From: an uncultured Eggerthellaceae bacterium
GTDB lineage: Bacteria; Actinomycetota; Coriobacteriia; Coriobacteriales; Eggerthellaceae
Direction: 5' to 3'
Length of the DNA: 64,000 nucleotides
Assembly: GCA_947566075.1 (NCBI GenBank)
Contig: CANOIM010000008.1
Coordinates: 24,244-88,243 of the forward strand
Positions 47,083-56,437 of the stretch are shown piece after piece (position 1 is the stretch's first letter; every line of letters starts with the position of its first letter). The notes under the pieces are model-generated. The model was not told where the DNA came from, did not search any database, and was given only the letters and a program-made list of their open reading frames with translations. The translations under genes and the position numbers were made by a program.

Positions 47083-48150
47083 CTAGAACGCCTCGATCTC
47101 TTCCATGAGAGCATCGATGATCTTGCTCTCCTCTACTTTGCGGACGATTCTACCATTAACGAACACCGCTCCCTGCTTATCTCCGCAGGCAACGCCCACA
47201 TGAGCGTCCTTGGCCTCACCGGGACCGTTGACCACGCAGCCCATGACAGCCACGCGGATGGGCTTCTCAACCTGGCGCAGGCGCTCTTCCACCTCTTTCG
47301 CCAAAGAGATGAGATCCACCTTGCACCGCCCGCAGGTGGGGCAGCTGACGATCTCAGGGGAGCGCTGACGTAACCCCAAAGAAGCTAGGAGCGCCCAACC
47401 AGCGCGCACCTCCAAGACCGGATCATCTGTGAGCGAGATGCGCAGGGTATCCCCGATGCCCTCGACCAAAAGAATGCCCAGGCCCACCGAAGATTTGACG
47501 ATGCCTTGCAAGGCCAGACCCGCTTCAGTGACGCCTATATGCAAAGGCACAGTGGGGATCTGCTGGGAGAGGAGCCGATAGGTCTCCACCGTGGCCAGCA
47601 CGTCATGGGCCTTCGCAGACACCACGATATTGGTGAACCCCTTCACCCGTTCGAAGTATTTAACGTATTCCACAGCGCTCTTCGCCAGCTTCTGGGGCAG
47701 GGTGAGATCATCCCGGGAGGCGATATCTGATTGGAGCGAACCAGCATTCACCCCAATGCGGATGGGGATGTCAGCCCCACGGGCAGCAGCGATGACCAGA
47801 TCCGTCTCCTCCAAGCCGCCGATGTTGCCCGGATTGATGCGCAGGGCAGACGCCCCGCGCCAGGCCGCTTCGATGGCGCACTTCGCGTCGAAGTGGATGT
47901 CCGCCACGATGGGGATGGGGCTGGCATCGCAGACCTTCGAGAACACGGCCAGGGATTCCCGCTTCGGCACCGCCATGCGGGCTATCTCGCATCCCGCCTC
48001 AGCGAGGCGCTGCACCTGTTCGATATTGGCCCCCGCATCCCCTTCCGGGGCGCAGAGCATGGATTGGACGGCCACGGGAGAGCCTCCCCCTACCGGCACG
48101 CCGCCGACCATCACCGTGCGCGTCTTCTGGTTGGGAGTGGTTCCGCTCAT
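47083..48150 (-). CDS. ispG: 4-hydroxy-3-methylbut-2-enyl diphosphate synthase
   Basis: The 355-residue enzyme makes HMBPP in the MEP isoprenoid route. It starts RTVMVGGVPVGGGSPVAVQSML, has ADIHFDAKCAIEAA and LRINPGNIG, and ends with the [4Fe-4S] domain: CPTCGRCKVDL and MGCVVNGPGEAKDAHVGVACG. It lies between rseP and proS, as in many Gram-positive bacteria, and works in the same pathway as dxr. Confidence 0.96.
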   Translation of the reverse strand: MSGTTPNQKTRTVMVGGVPVGGGSPVAVQSMLCAPEGDAGANIEQVQRLAEAGCEIARMAVPKRESLAVFSKVCDASPIPIVADIHFDAKCAIEAAWRGASALRINPGNIGGLEETDLVIAAARGADIPIRIGVNAGSLQSDIASRDDLTLPQKLAKSAVEYVKYFERVKGFTNIVVSAKAHDVLATVETYRLLSQQIPTVPLHIGVTEAGLALQGIVKSSVGLGILLVEGIGDTLRISLTDDPVLEVRAGWALLASLGLRQRSPEIVSCPTCGRCKVDLISLAKEVEERLRQVEKPIRVAVMGCVVNGPGEAKDAHVGVACGDKQGAVFVNGRIVRKVEESKIIDALMEEIEAF

Positions 48151-48231
48151 CTGCTGCCTGCCTCCATTCGCTCTTGGCTGCTGGGTCGTGCTTCCAGATA
48201 TCTTAACGCAAGCCAGCGAAGGAAAGGCGCG

Positions 48232-49332
48232 TCAGCCACCCAGGATGAACCGCTGGATATCTTGGTTCAGCATGAACGCGAAGAAGCAGAGGAACAGAGC
48301 CATCCCCGCCATGGAGGCGATGCCCATCACCCGGGCGGGCACCGTGCGGCCGCTGATCTTCTGGATGACCTCCACCAGGAAGCGGCCACCATCCAGAGGA
48401 GGGATGGGAAGCAGGTTCATGAGGCCGATGGACACAGAGATGATGGCCATGAAGAAGAGGGCATCGGCGAGGCCCTTGGCGAAGAAATCAGCGGACATCA
48501 CCGCGATCCCCACCACCGAGGTGGAGTTCGACACCACATCCGCTGCCGTGGCCGGGTTGAAGAGCCCAAGGATAGCCTGGAAGGTGGCCACGATGACCCC
48601 GAAGCCCGCCTGGATGGACTGCCAAGCAGTGAGGGTGAGATGCTGCACCTCGCCGCTGGCGGTGGTGACGTCTACCCCGATCACCGTGTAGACCAAGACG
48701 AAGGCCACCACGGCGAACAGGAGGTTCAAGGCTATGCCCGCCAACAGGATGACCGATCGCTTCCAGAAGGGAAGGGAACGGTATTGGCAGGCAAGCTCGG
48801 ATTCGAAGAGGGCTTCCTCGTTCACGTCCGAGCGCGGGCTGCCCGCGGGGATCACCTGAGGCGTTGGCAAGCAGAGCCGTTGGGCTTGCTTGATGGCGCG
48901 CTTAGAGGGGGTGAGGGCGGGGGTGCGCCACCTATTCCCCGCGGCCTTGCTGGGCCTGAGGGCAGAACCCCACTCATAGAGTTCTTCCAGCACCTCTGCT
49001 GCATCTTCTTCGCTGATGCCCAACCGTTGGGCCAGCTCCGCTTCGGTGAGAGAACCCGCGGTGTATAACTCCCGTAATGCACCACGCAAATGGGGATCCA
49101 GATCCCCGCATTCCATACCGCAAACCCGAGCATATCCACCGAGGGGAACCGCCGTTATCCCGAACCGGGTGCCCCCGGCCGTGAAGCCCACCGAAGGCCC
49201 GGGGAGCCCCAGCATGAATTCCGTCACCCGCACCCCGAAAGCCCGGGAGGCCAGGTAGTGCCCACCTTCATGGATGAGCACGATGAACCCGATGGCGACC
49301 ACCGCCGAGAAGATCATGAACAGGATGTCCAA
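48232..49332 (-). CDS. rseP: M50 site-2 protease lacking a PDZ domain, with winged-helix-like insert
   Basis: The 366-residue intramembrane protease has HEGGH at residues 21-25 in the first membrane helix and NLLPIPPLDGGRF (LDG at 313-315) in the later catalytic helix. RseP/RasP normally carry PDZ between helices 2 and 3; here that interval (about 218-240) is too short. Instead a cytoplasmic loop of about 105 residues between helix 1 and 2 contains a winged-helix-like unit (ALRELYTAGSLTEAELAQRLG, ISEEDAAEVLEELYEWG, 85-122). A TTG start at 49332 with GAAAGGG eight bases before is used; ATG at 49317 is the alternative. Substrate anti-sigma or signal remnants are unknown. Confidence 0.88.
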   Translation of the reverse strand: MDILFMIFSAVVAIGFIVLIHEGGHYLASRAFGVRVTEFMLGLPGPSVGFTAGGTRFGITAVPLGGYARVCGMECGDLDPHLRGALRELYTAGSLTEAELAQRLGISEEDAAEVLEELYEWGSALRPSKAAGNRWRTPALTPSKRAIKQAQRLCLPTPQVIPAGSPRSDVNEEALFESELACQYRSLPFWKRSVILLAGIALNLLFAVVAFVLVYTVIGVDVTTASGEVQHLTLTAWQSIQAGFGVIVATFQAILGLFNPATAADVVSNSTSVVGIAVMSADFFAKGLADALFFMAIISVSIGLMNLLPIPPLDGGRFLVEVIQKISGRTVPARVMGIASMAGMALFLCFFAFMLNQDIQRFILGG

Positions 49333-49376
49333 AGAACAGGGCCCTTTCTGTCGTTGCGCTGCAAATGGATGCAGAC

Positions 49377-49405
49377 ATTATCAAGACAGCGTGCGAAAAA
49401 GTGAA
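49377..49405 (-). promoter_or_regulatory. promoter for rseP
   Basis: Minus-strand TTCACT (49405-49400) and GATAAT (49382-49377) are exactly 17 bp apart, 45 nt upstream of the rseP start. Such a promoter is needed because the surface-protein gene separates rseP from dxr. Confidence 0.5.
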
Positions 49406-49507
49406 GGACCTTTGCAAGATGTCCACGATTCTGCGAAGAGGCCTTCCTGATCCGCATCGAAGGAGCGAAGGCTTCAAACGAATATCTCCTGCTGGCTTGA
49501 CGCATTG

Positions 49508-49541
49508 CTGTCAGATCCCTGTCAGATGCGCTGTCTACCCT
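49508..49541 (+). promoter_or_regulatory. Pho-box-like direct repeats in the surface-protein promoter
   Basis: CTGTCAG occurs at 49508-49514 and 49519-49525 with a 4-nt spacer, and CTGTC again at 49531-49535. The E. coli PhoB box is two CTGTCA-type 7-mers with a 4-bp spacer, so the form matches. A -10-like TACCCT (49536-49541) follows 10 nt after the box, the spacing used by PhoB-activated promoters. Binding by an OmpR/PhoB-type regulator is inferred only. Confidence 0.45.
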
Positions 49542-49596
49542 TGAAGCCAAGGCGAAGCAGCGGATGCCGCCCAACGGCGGCGGGAAGGAGCAGGCT

Positions 49597-52500
49597 ATGG
49601 CGAAGGGCAGCTTGAAGAGAGGGCGATGGAGGGAGTGGGTCATCAGGGCCGCATTGGTGTTGGCATTGGCGTTCTCGCCATCATGGGCATGGGCCACTAC
49701 CCTCTCAGCCGATGACGCTCAACCAGCTGAGCAGGAGGAGTTCACCCCCGCTCACCCCACCCGGGAGGCTTGCCTTGAGCAGGGCCTGGATGAGGAGCGA
49801 GCCCCCGCCACAGAGCCCAACCTCCTTGAGAAGGCTGCCGCTTGGCTCACCGGGGCTAGCCTCTCCTCATTCCAAGAGAGCGGCCACACCCTCTTCCTGA
49901 AGACCACCCTTTTGGATGCCCCGGCCGCAGGGGCTGACAGCACCTTCGATGCCGTCTACGGCCGAGAGGATTGGATGAACCTCATCGCGGGTCAGTATGA
50001 TTCCACCTTGGACCTGCTGGATCCTGGAGAGGATTCAGACTACCTGGTGGCCCTGGCAGCCGCCCCCGCCCTCAATGGGGTGGGATCGGCCACTGACCAC
50101 ACCTTCGCCGAGCTTTCCCATGAAGGCGTGGTGATAGAGGATGCGCATCTGGACTACGCCACGGGCATAGCCTATGTCCCGAAGAGCCTATATTGGGAGG
50201 AGGGTATCGAGGTGCCCTTCGCCTGCCAGCTCCAACTGCTGGTTCCCACCACCGTGAGCGCCGCTCCCCTTTCCAAGACCGATGTGCACGTGGACTGCCA
50301 TGACCCCCGAGTGCAAGCCATAACAGACCAGACCGTAGAGTCCTGCCCCTTTGACGTGACCACCAAGATCCCTGTGGCTACGCCGGAGACGGCAGGGTAT
50401 CTGACCTTAGCTGACCTGCATGTGAGGGTGAATGATAGTGCCGATGAGATGGCTCTGGAAGAGGATGTCAATGCCTTCTGGGACGCTGCCACCGGAGAGC
50501 TGGAGCTGGCCCTTTCCCCGCAGACCCTTCTGCAGGTGAGCATAGAGGTTGATGCCCCTGACCTGCTGGGCCTGATGGCAGAACCGGCCGTGGCCACTTC
50601 CACTTCTGACCTGGCCTATGTACCGGAGGTGGTATTCGACAGCCTGAACCTGGACACCCTGACCCCCGGCCGCGTCATCCCCTTCGACTCCTACATCAAC
50701 TACTGGTGGGCCCATCCTGACCCGAATGACTTCCAATGGCATGCCTGCGTGAACTCAGGGGCCTATTGCTATTCCTGGATCAGCGACCCCGACGCGCTCT
50801 ATGAGTACATCGCTTGGGCGGACGGGGCGGACTGGAGCGGTGTGGCCAACCGCGATGTGTCCAACTTCTGGGTGGATGCGAACGCTAGCCAAGCCTCCCG
50901 CCACTACTTCAACTATATCTTCGAATTCTGGAGCTGGACCTGGGAAGACCAGAACTTCCACTCCGAGAAGTGGCCGATCAACAACCCCTACAACTACGGC
51001 TCTGATTGGGCTAGCTTCGGCTTGCAATGCAGCCACGTGAAAAACCCGGTGGGCAACGGCCCTGTGCAAGAGGACGGCAACGGGCGCATGGCGCTTCGGG
51101 TGCTGGAGGTGAACCAAGAGGCAGCGCGCCCCTACGTGGTGCTGGGCTTCGTGGGACCTGCGGTGGCGAATCAACCGGGCGTGGGCATCTACAAGTTCGA
51201 GATCCAGGCCTCAGGGGACATCCAGTTGACGAAGGCCTCCGCTGACCCCACCATCACCCAAGGCAATGGCAGCTACCACTTCGAGGGCATCGTCTATGAC
51301 GTCTTCTCGGATGAGAACTGCACCTCCTACGTTTGCTCCATCACCCTGGATAGCCAAGGCCGGGGCACCTCCAAGAGGCTGAAGGAGGGCACCTACTACC
51401 TGCGCGAGAACGCCACTTCAGTGCGGGACCATGGCTTCGCGTGGGATGCGAAGGTGACTCCCGTGCAGGTGCAGAAGGGGAAGACCACAGAGGTGAACGT
51501 CTCTGATGCACCCCAAAGCTACGGTCCGGGCCTTCTGGTGCGCAAGGTGGATTCCGTGACCGCGAACAGCACTCCTCAGGGAGATGGCACCTTGGAAGGC
51601 GCTCAGTTCCGCATACAGCACTTCGGCACCGTGACCACCGATGCAAGCCAGCTCCCTGCCTCCCCGCTGCGCTCCTGGATCTTCTCCACTGATGAGACAG
51701 GTTGCCTCTTCCTGGATGAAGCCCACTGGGTGAGCGGCGATGACCTCTACCGCACCGCCTCGGGAGACGTCTGCCTGCCTTTGGGCACCTTGACCATCCA
51801 GGAGGTGCGCCCTCCTGCGGGATACCACCTGGATAGCCAGACCCATGTGGTAACGCTCCCCTCCTCAGGGCTTGAGGCCTCCATCCTCTTCACCCAGACG
51901 ACCACCATCTCAGAGGATATCCTCCGAGGGGGCGTGCTGATCGAGAAGCGCGATGCCGAGAGCCTGTTGCAGTCCCCCTTGGGCAGCGCTTCCCTGGACG
52001 GCGCCACGTTCACCATCACCAATAGGAGCCCCCAGGCTGTCTGCGTTCAGGGGGTCATGCATGAAGCCGGTGAGGTGGTGATGACCATCACTGCTGAGGG
52101 CGGGAGCGCTCAGACCGCCTCCGATGAGCTGCCCTATGGGACCTATGGCTTGAAGGAGACCGCAGCCGGGAAGGGATACTTGGTCAGCGATGCCGAAGAG
52201 CGCACCTTCCAGATCCGCGAAGCAGGAGCCCTTGTGGCCTTTGCCCGGGAACAGGCTGCCTTGAACCAGGTCAAGCGCGGAGACGTGGACTTCCGCAAGG
52301 TGCTGGCCACGGACCAGAGCCGCCTTGCCCGCATCCCCTTCCTGCTGGAATCCAAGACCACGGGAGAGCGGCATGTGCTGGTGAGCGATGAGAACGGCAT
52401 CGTGAACACCTCAGCTACCTGGCGGCTCCATACCGCCGCTACCAATGGGAATGATCATGTCTTGGAGGGCCTTGAGACAACGGAAGCCACCCAGCCCATC

Positions 52501-54081
52501 GATGCAGACGGGTTGGACCTGGAAGCGGGCTGCTGGTTCGGCCTCACCTGCGAAGGGGACATCACCCAACCAGATGACGCCTTGGGCGCGCTTCCCTTCG
52601 ATACCTATCGGCTGACAGAGCTCAGGAGCACTTCCAATGCCGGATATGACCTGGTAGAGCTAGACGGGATCAAAGTGACCACCCATGGCCTCAGCATCCC
52701 TTTGGGAGACATAGAGGACCGCATCACACCGCCTCCGGCCATCACCACCTACGCCACCAATGCCACTGACAGCTCTAAGCACCTCTTCCCTGACCCGGAG
52801 GTCAAGATCACCGACCGGATAGATTACTGCAACCTGACCCCCGGCCATGAGTACCGCTTCACCGGATGCTTGATGGATGCCAAAAGCGGAGAGCCTCTGA
52901 CAGAAGCTGATGGCTCTCCCGTCACGGCAAGCGTGACCCACACCCCCGTGGCCTCCTCCGGCAGCTGCGAGGTATGCTTCACGTTGGATGCCACCAGCTT
53001 GGGCGGAAAGCGGATCGTCTGCTTCGAGACCGTGACGGATGGCACCACCGATGAGGTGATCGCCCAACATGAGGAGCTCTCTGATGCAGGCCAGAGCCTG
53101 GACGTGATAGAGCCGAAGATCAACACCTATGCCACCGATCCTGTCACGGGAACGAAAGAGATGGCCTCTGGGGAGGCCCTGACCCTAGAAGATGCCGTGA
53201 GCTATAGCGGGTTGCAGGAAGGGGTGGAATACACCCTTCAGGGAACCCTCATGAGGAAGATGGCCCAAGAGGACGGCAGCCCCTCGGCTCAGCCCGTACA
53301 GGATGAAGTGGGCAAGCCACTCACCTGCTCTGTGACCTTCACGCCCACAGCCTCCACGGGGCGCACCAACGTCTCATTCGATCTGGATGCAACCCAGTTG
53401 GAAGACGGCACGGATCTGGTGGTCTATGAGACCCTCTACAAGAATGGACGGGCTGTGGTGGTCCATGAGGACCCAACCAATGATGCCCAGACGATCACCC
53501 TGCGAACACCCCGTATAAGGACCCACGCCTTCGAAGCGCGCAGCGGTGAGGCCACCTGCGCCCCTGATGCCAGGGTCACTGTGACCGATGAGATCCTCTA
53601 CGAGGCCCTTGAGGTAGGCAAGACCTACACTGCCTTCGGCACCCTCATGATGGTGACCGACGAGCATGAAGGGACCACCTCTGCTGCTCCGCTCTTGGAC
53701 GCCTCGGGCAACAAGATCACCGGGTCGCACACCTTCGTGGCCAGCGCACCCGAAGGCAGCATCTTCGTGGATCTTGAGGTGGATACCCAGGGTCTGGAGG
53801 GAGTGAAGCTGGTAGCCTTCGAGCGGCTCACCTGCGAAGGGCGCATCGTGGCAGCCCATGAGGATCCCGCTGCAGAGAGCCAGACGGTTCGGGTGGAAGA
53901 TGACCGGGAGCCAGACCAACCCGTCTCTCCCCGAGGCGCAGGTGGACGGCTACCCCGAACCGGGGATGGCACTCCCTTAGGGTTGCTCACGCTTACCGTC
54001 GCAGCTGCCCTGGGAGGTTCGTTCCTCTTCCAGAAGCGCATCCGCTCTAAAGGTGAGAGCAGAGGCCGCCATCACCAGTGA
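49597..54081 (+). CDS. LPXTG-anchored surface protein with Cna-B/SpaA-like and VaFE-type repeats
   Basis: The start at 49597 follows GGAAGGAGC. The 1494-residue protein has a signal peptide (RAALVLALAFSPSWAWA, about residues 13-31), a unique N-terminal region rich in Trp/Tyr and Asn (about 355-500; FDSYINYWWAHP, GAYCYSW), then four prealbumin-like modules (about 540-1045) with lysine and glutamate positions typical of isopeptide-forming Cna-B folds (VRKVD, TIQEV, LKETAAG). Three VaFE-type modules follow from about 1049, 1175 and 1306 (INTYATDPVTG ... LVVYETL; LVAFERL). The end has sorting motif LPRTG near 1452, a hydrophobic span and a basic tail. A sortase-anchored adhesin or fibre is the likely role. 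No sortase gene is nearby. Confidence 0.92.
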   Translation: MAKGSLKRGRWREWVIRAALVLALAFSPSWAWATTLSADDAQPAEQEEFTPAHPTREACLEQGLDEERAPATEPNLLEKAAAWLTGASLSSFQESGHTLFLKTTLLDAPAAGADSTFDAVYGREDWMNLIAGQYDSTLDLLDPGEDSDYLVALAAAPALNGVGSATDHTFAELSHEGVVIEDAHLDYATGIAYVPKSLYWEEGIEVPFACQLQLLVPTTVSAAPLSKTDVHVDCHDPRVQAITDQTVESCPFDVTTKIPVATPETAGYLTLADLHVRVNDSADEMALEEDVNAFWDAATGELELALSPQTLLQVSIEVDAPDLLGLMAEPAVATSTSDLAYVPEVVFDSLNLDTLTPGRVIPFDSYINYWWAHPDPNDFQWHACVNSGAYCYSWISDPDALYEYIAWADGADWSGVANRDVSNFWVDANASQASRHYFNYIFEFWSWTWEDQNFHSEKWPINNPYNYGSDWASFGLQCSHVKNPVGNGPVQEDGNGRMALRVLEVNQEAARPYVVLGFVGPAVANQPGVGIYKFEIQASGDIQLTKASADPTITQGNGSYHFEGIVYDVFSDENCTSYVCSITLDSQGRGTSKRLKEGTYYLRENATSVRDHGFAWDAKVTPVQVQKGKTTEVNVSDAPQSYGPGLLVRKVDSVTANSTPQGDGTLEGAQFRIQHFGTVTTDASQLPASPLRSWIFSTDETGCLFLDEAHWVSGDDLYRTASGDVCLPLGTLTIQEVRPPAGYHLDSQTHVVTLPSSGLEASILFTQTTTISEDILRGGVLIEKRDAESLLQSPLGSASLDGATFTITNRSPQAVCVQGVMHEAGEVVMTITAEGGSAQTASDELPYGTYGLKETAAGKGYLVSDAEERTFQIREAGALVAFAREQAALNQVKRGDVDFRKVLATDQSRLARIPFLLESKTTGERHVLVSDENGIVNTSATWRLHTAATNGNDHVLEGLETTEATQPIDADGLDLEAGCWFGLTCEGDITQPDDALGALPFDTYRLTELRSTSNAGYDLVELDGIKVTTHGLSIPLGDIEDRITPPPAITTYATNATDSSKHLFPDPEVKITDRIDYCNLTPGHEYRFTGCLMDAKSGEPLTEADGSPVTASVTHTPVASSGSCEVCFTLDATSLGGKRIVCFETVTDGTTDEVIAQHEELSDAGQSLDVIEPKINTYATDPVTGTKEMASGEALTLEDAVSYSGLQEGVEYTLQGTLMRKMAQEDGSPSAQPVQDEVGKPLTCSVTFTPTASTGRTNVSFDLDATQLEDGTDLVVYETLYKNGRAVVVHEDPTNDAQTITLRTPRIRTHAFEARSGEATCAPDARVTVTDEILYEALEVGKTYTAFGTLMMVTDEHEGTTSAAPLLDASGNKITGSHTFVASAPEGSIFVDLEVDTQGLEGVKLVAFERLTCEGRIVAAHEDPAAESQTVRVEDDREPDQPVSPRGAGGRLPRTGDGTPLGLLTLTVAAALGGSFLFQKRIRSKGESRGRHHQ

Positions 54082-54087
54082 ATGCCC

Positions 54088-55212
54088 CTAAGATCGCCCA
54101 TGAGCCCGGAGGAATGCTTCGGCCTTCCTCCGGGAATCCCCGTCTACCTCTTCAAGCTGCTCTAGGCTTTGAACGGGAGTCACATCATGGGATTCCATCA
54201 CCTGTTGTACGCAGGCGGGGATATCCAGGAAACCGCAAGACCCTTCAAGGAATGCCGCCACCGCCACCTCGTTGGCGGCATTCATGGCACAGGGCAGCGT
54301 GCCACCCGTCCTACCCGCCTGGATGGCAAGGCTCAAGCAGGGGAAGCGCTCCAGATCAGGGGCCGCCAGACCCAATGACCCCATAGTGCGGAAATCCACT
54401 GCTTCAGCCGGAGAAGGCCACCGATCGGGCCAGCTCAAGGCATACTGGATGGGGATGCGCATATCCGTGGCCCCCAGATGCGCCTTGACGGAACCGTCAA
54501 CGAATTCCACCATGGAATGGATGGCGCTCTGGGGCTGAACGAGCACCTCTATGCGGTCATAGGGCATCTGGAAGAGATGATGGGCTTCGATGACCTCAAG
54601 CCCTTTATTCATCAGGGTGGATGAATCGATGGTTATCTTGCGTCCCATATTCCATGTAGGATGCGCCAGGGCGTCAGCCGCCGTGACCTGGGCCAGCTCT
54701 TCGATGGTCTTATGGCGGAATGGACCGCCTGAAGCCGTCACCCAAAGACGGCTCACCCGGGAGGCGTCCTCCCCCACCAAGCATTGGTAGATAGCGCCAT
54801 GTTCAGAATCAATGGGCATGAGCAAGCCCGGCTCCTTCGCCAGGGGCATGATGAGGTCTCCACCCACCACCAGGGATTCCTTGTTCGCCAACGCCAGAAC
54901 ACGCCCACTGTTGAGCGTCATGAGGCTGGCCGCCAACCCCGCCGCCCCCACCAGGGCGTTGACCACCACATCCACGTCATCCTGGCTGATGAGGGAAAGG
55001 GCCGCTTCTGCCCCCACAGCAGTGGCTTGCACCTGGAACTCCTGGGCCTGCTCTTCCATGAGACGGGTATGGGAATGGCAGGAAAGCCCCACCACCTTGA
55101 GCTTATCTGGATGCATCCGGCAGACATCCAACGTCTGCCTGCCAATGGAACCGGTAGAACCGAGGATGACGATGCGCTTCGCACGAGCGCCAGAGCCGTC
55201 AGAGAACGCCAT
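54088..55212 (-). CDS. dxr: 1-deoxy-D-xylulose 5-phosphate reductoisomerase
   Basis: The 374-residue MEP-pathway enzyme has the NADPH loop ILGSTGSIGRQTLDV (about residues 16-30), ALANKESLVVGGDLI, PIDSEHGAIYQCL with the metal ligands, TASGGPFRHKT, MGRKITIDSSTLMNKGLEVIEAHHLF, and a helical C-terminus. It overlaps cdsA by 14 nt and converges on the surface-protein gene with a 6-nt gap. Confidence 0.96.
   Translation of the reverse strand: MAFSDGSGARAKRIVILGSTGSIGRQTLDVCRMHPDKLKVVGLSCHSHTRLMEEQAQEFQVQATAVGAEAALSLISQDDVDVVVNALVGAAGLAASLMTLNSGRVLALANKESLVVGGDLIMPLAKEPGLLMPIDSEHGAIYQCLVGEDASRVSRLWVTASGGPFRHKTIEELAQVTAADALAHPTWNMGRKITIDSSTLMNKGLEVIEAHHLFQMPYDRIEVLVQPQSAIHSMVEFVDGSVKAHLGATDMRIPIQYALSWPDRWPSPAEAVDFRTMGSLGLAAPDLERFPCLSLAIQAGRTGGTLPCAMNAANEVAVAAFLEGSCGFLDIPACVQQVMESHDVTPVQSLEQLEEVDGDSRRKAEAFLRAHGRS
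54105..54134. terminator. hairpin after the surface-protein gene, inside the dxr 3' end
   Basis: CCCGGAGGAA and TTCCTCCGGG form a perfect 10-bp stem 23 nt after the surface-gene stop. It lies within the last dxr codons on the other strand and lacks a T run, so it may only slow convergent polymerases. Confidence 0.4.
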
Positions 55213-56437
55213 AGGGTATGCAACCTCCTAGGAGCAACAGGATGGCAGCGGTGATGGACGCCAAGAAGAGGGAATCGCACCTATCCAGCAAGCCGCCATG
55301 GCCCGGCATCATGGTGCCAGAATCCTTGAAGCCGGAATTGCGCTTGATGCGGCTCTCCGCTAGATCCCCCAGCACCTCCATCACCCCGCACAGGGCGCCG
55401 AAGAGGATGGCTTGCCAGAGGGCCATCTGGATGCCAGGGATGAAGATCAAGACCACCCAGAACACACATGACCCCACAAGCCCTGCAAAGAACCCTTCCC
55501 AGCTCTTCTTGGGACTCGTGCGCGGGGCTAGCTTGTGCCGTCCGAACTTGCGTCCGATCAGATAGGCGAAGGCATCATTGGCCCACACGCTGAGGAACAG
55601 CGTGAGCAGCGCCACCCCTCCCCAGGGGTCTCCTAAAGCGTGGCGAATGACCACCAACCCACAGAGGAGCAGCCCCGTATAGGCTGCCCCGAACAGGCTC
55701 ACACCCACATCCGGCACCCGGGCGCGAAGCCAGAACACATACCAGACGAGCAGAGCCAACAGCGTGATGATGGTGACCACCATCGCCCCCGCCAGTCCCC
55801 AGAAATACATGGCCGGGATATAGAGCACTGCCCCCGTGATGCCGATGGCCTCATTGGGCAGCTTCGCGTCAGAGCGGAGCATATAGAAGAACTCACCGGC
55901 ACAGATACCCGCCACCACCATGAGGTAGATCATGGTGGGGATATCTCCCGCTAGCAGGCAACCGATGGTCACCAGCGTATAGATCAGGCCCGTCCTGAAC
56001 CGCACTTGGAGGTCAGAGGGGTTCTTCAGCTTCTCAGGGGCCTTCTTGATGGCGCTCGTCTTGATGCGATCCCTTGTCTGCGCCCGCTTCTCCTTGCGTT
56101 CCGCGCGCTTGGCCCGCTGATCGGGGGTAGGCTCATACCGCCAGGGAGGGCCATCGGGAGCATCTTCCGGTGAGTAGACTAGTTCCGGCTCGCGGCTCAC
56201 ATCCCCCTCTAGGAAATCAGCGGCGGTGAGCATCTCATCCGTTCCCTGAGCGCGCCGAGCGCGCTCTTGCTGGATCAAGAGGGTCGTCTGCTGATGAAGC
56301 CGACGACGGGCGGCCATCTGCCTATCGGTCAGGCCGCACTGGGACACATCCTCAAGGGTGAGAATCTCATCTTCGCTGCAGAGCGCCCCGGGGACAAGCT
56401 CTTCGGCATCTTTGGTCAGATGCGGATCCGCTTCCAT
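55199..56437 (-). CDS. cdsA: phosphatidate cytidylyltransferase with N-terminal extension
   Basis: The C-terminal two-thirds (about residues 150-412) is a multi-helix CdsA making CDP-diacylglycerol, ending with the signature SPKKSWEGFFAGLVGS ... GDLAESRIKRNSGFKDSG ... PGHGGLLDRCDSL. The first 140 residues are a charged cytoplasmic extension (RRRLHQQTTLLIQQERARRAQ; RAKRAERKEKRAQTRDRIK), absent from typical CdsA of about 270 residues. The ATG overlaps the uppS stop by one base (TGATG). Confidence 0.93.
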   Translation of the reverse strand: MEADPHLTKDAEELVPGALCSEDEILTLEDVSQCGLTDRQMAARRRLHQQTTLLIQQERARRAQGTDEMLTAADFLEGDVSREPELVYSPEDAPDGPPWRYEPTPDQRAKRAERKEKRAQTRDRIKTSAIKKAPEKLKNPSDLQVRFRTGLIYTLVTIGCLLAGDIPTMIYLMVVAGICAGEFFYMLRSDAKLPNEAIGITGAVLYIPAMYFWGLAGAMVVTIITLLALLVWYVFWLRARVPDVGVSLFGAAYTGLLLCGLVVIRHALGDPWGGVALLTLFLSVWANDAFAYLIGRKFGRHKLAPRTSPKKSWEGFFAGLVGSCVFWVVLIFIPGIQMALWQAILFGALCGVMEVLGDLAESRIKRNSGFKDSGTMMPGHGGLLDRCDSLFLASITAAILLLLGGCIPYGVL

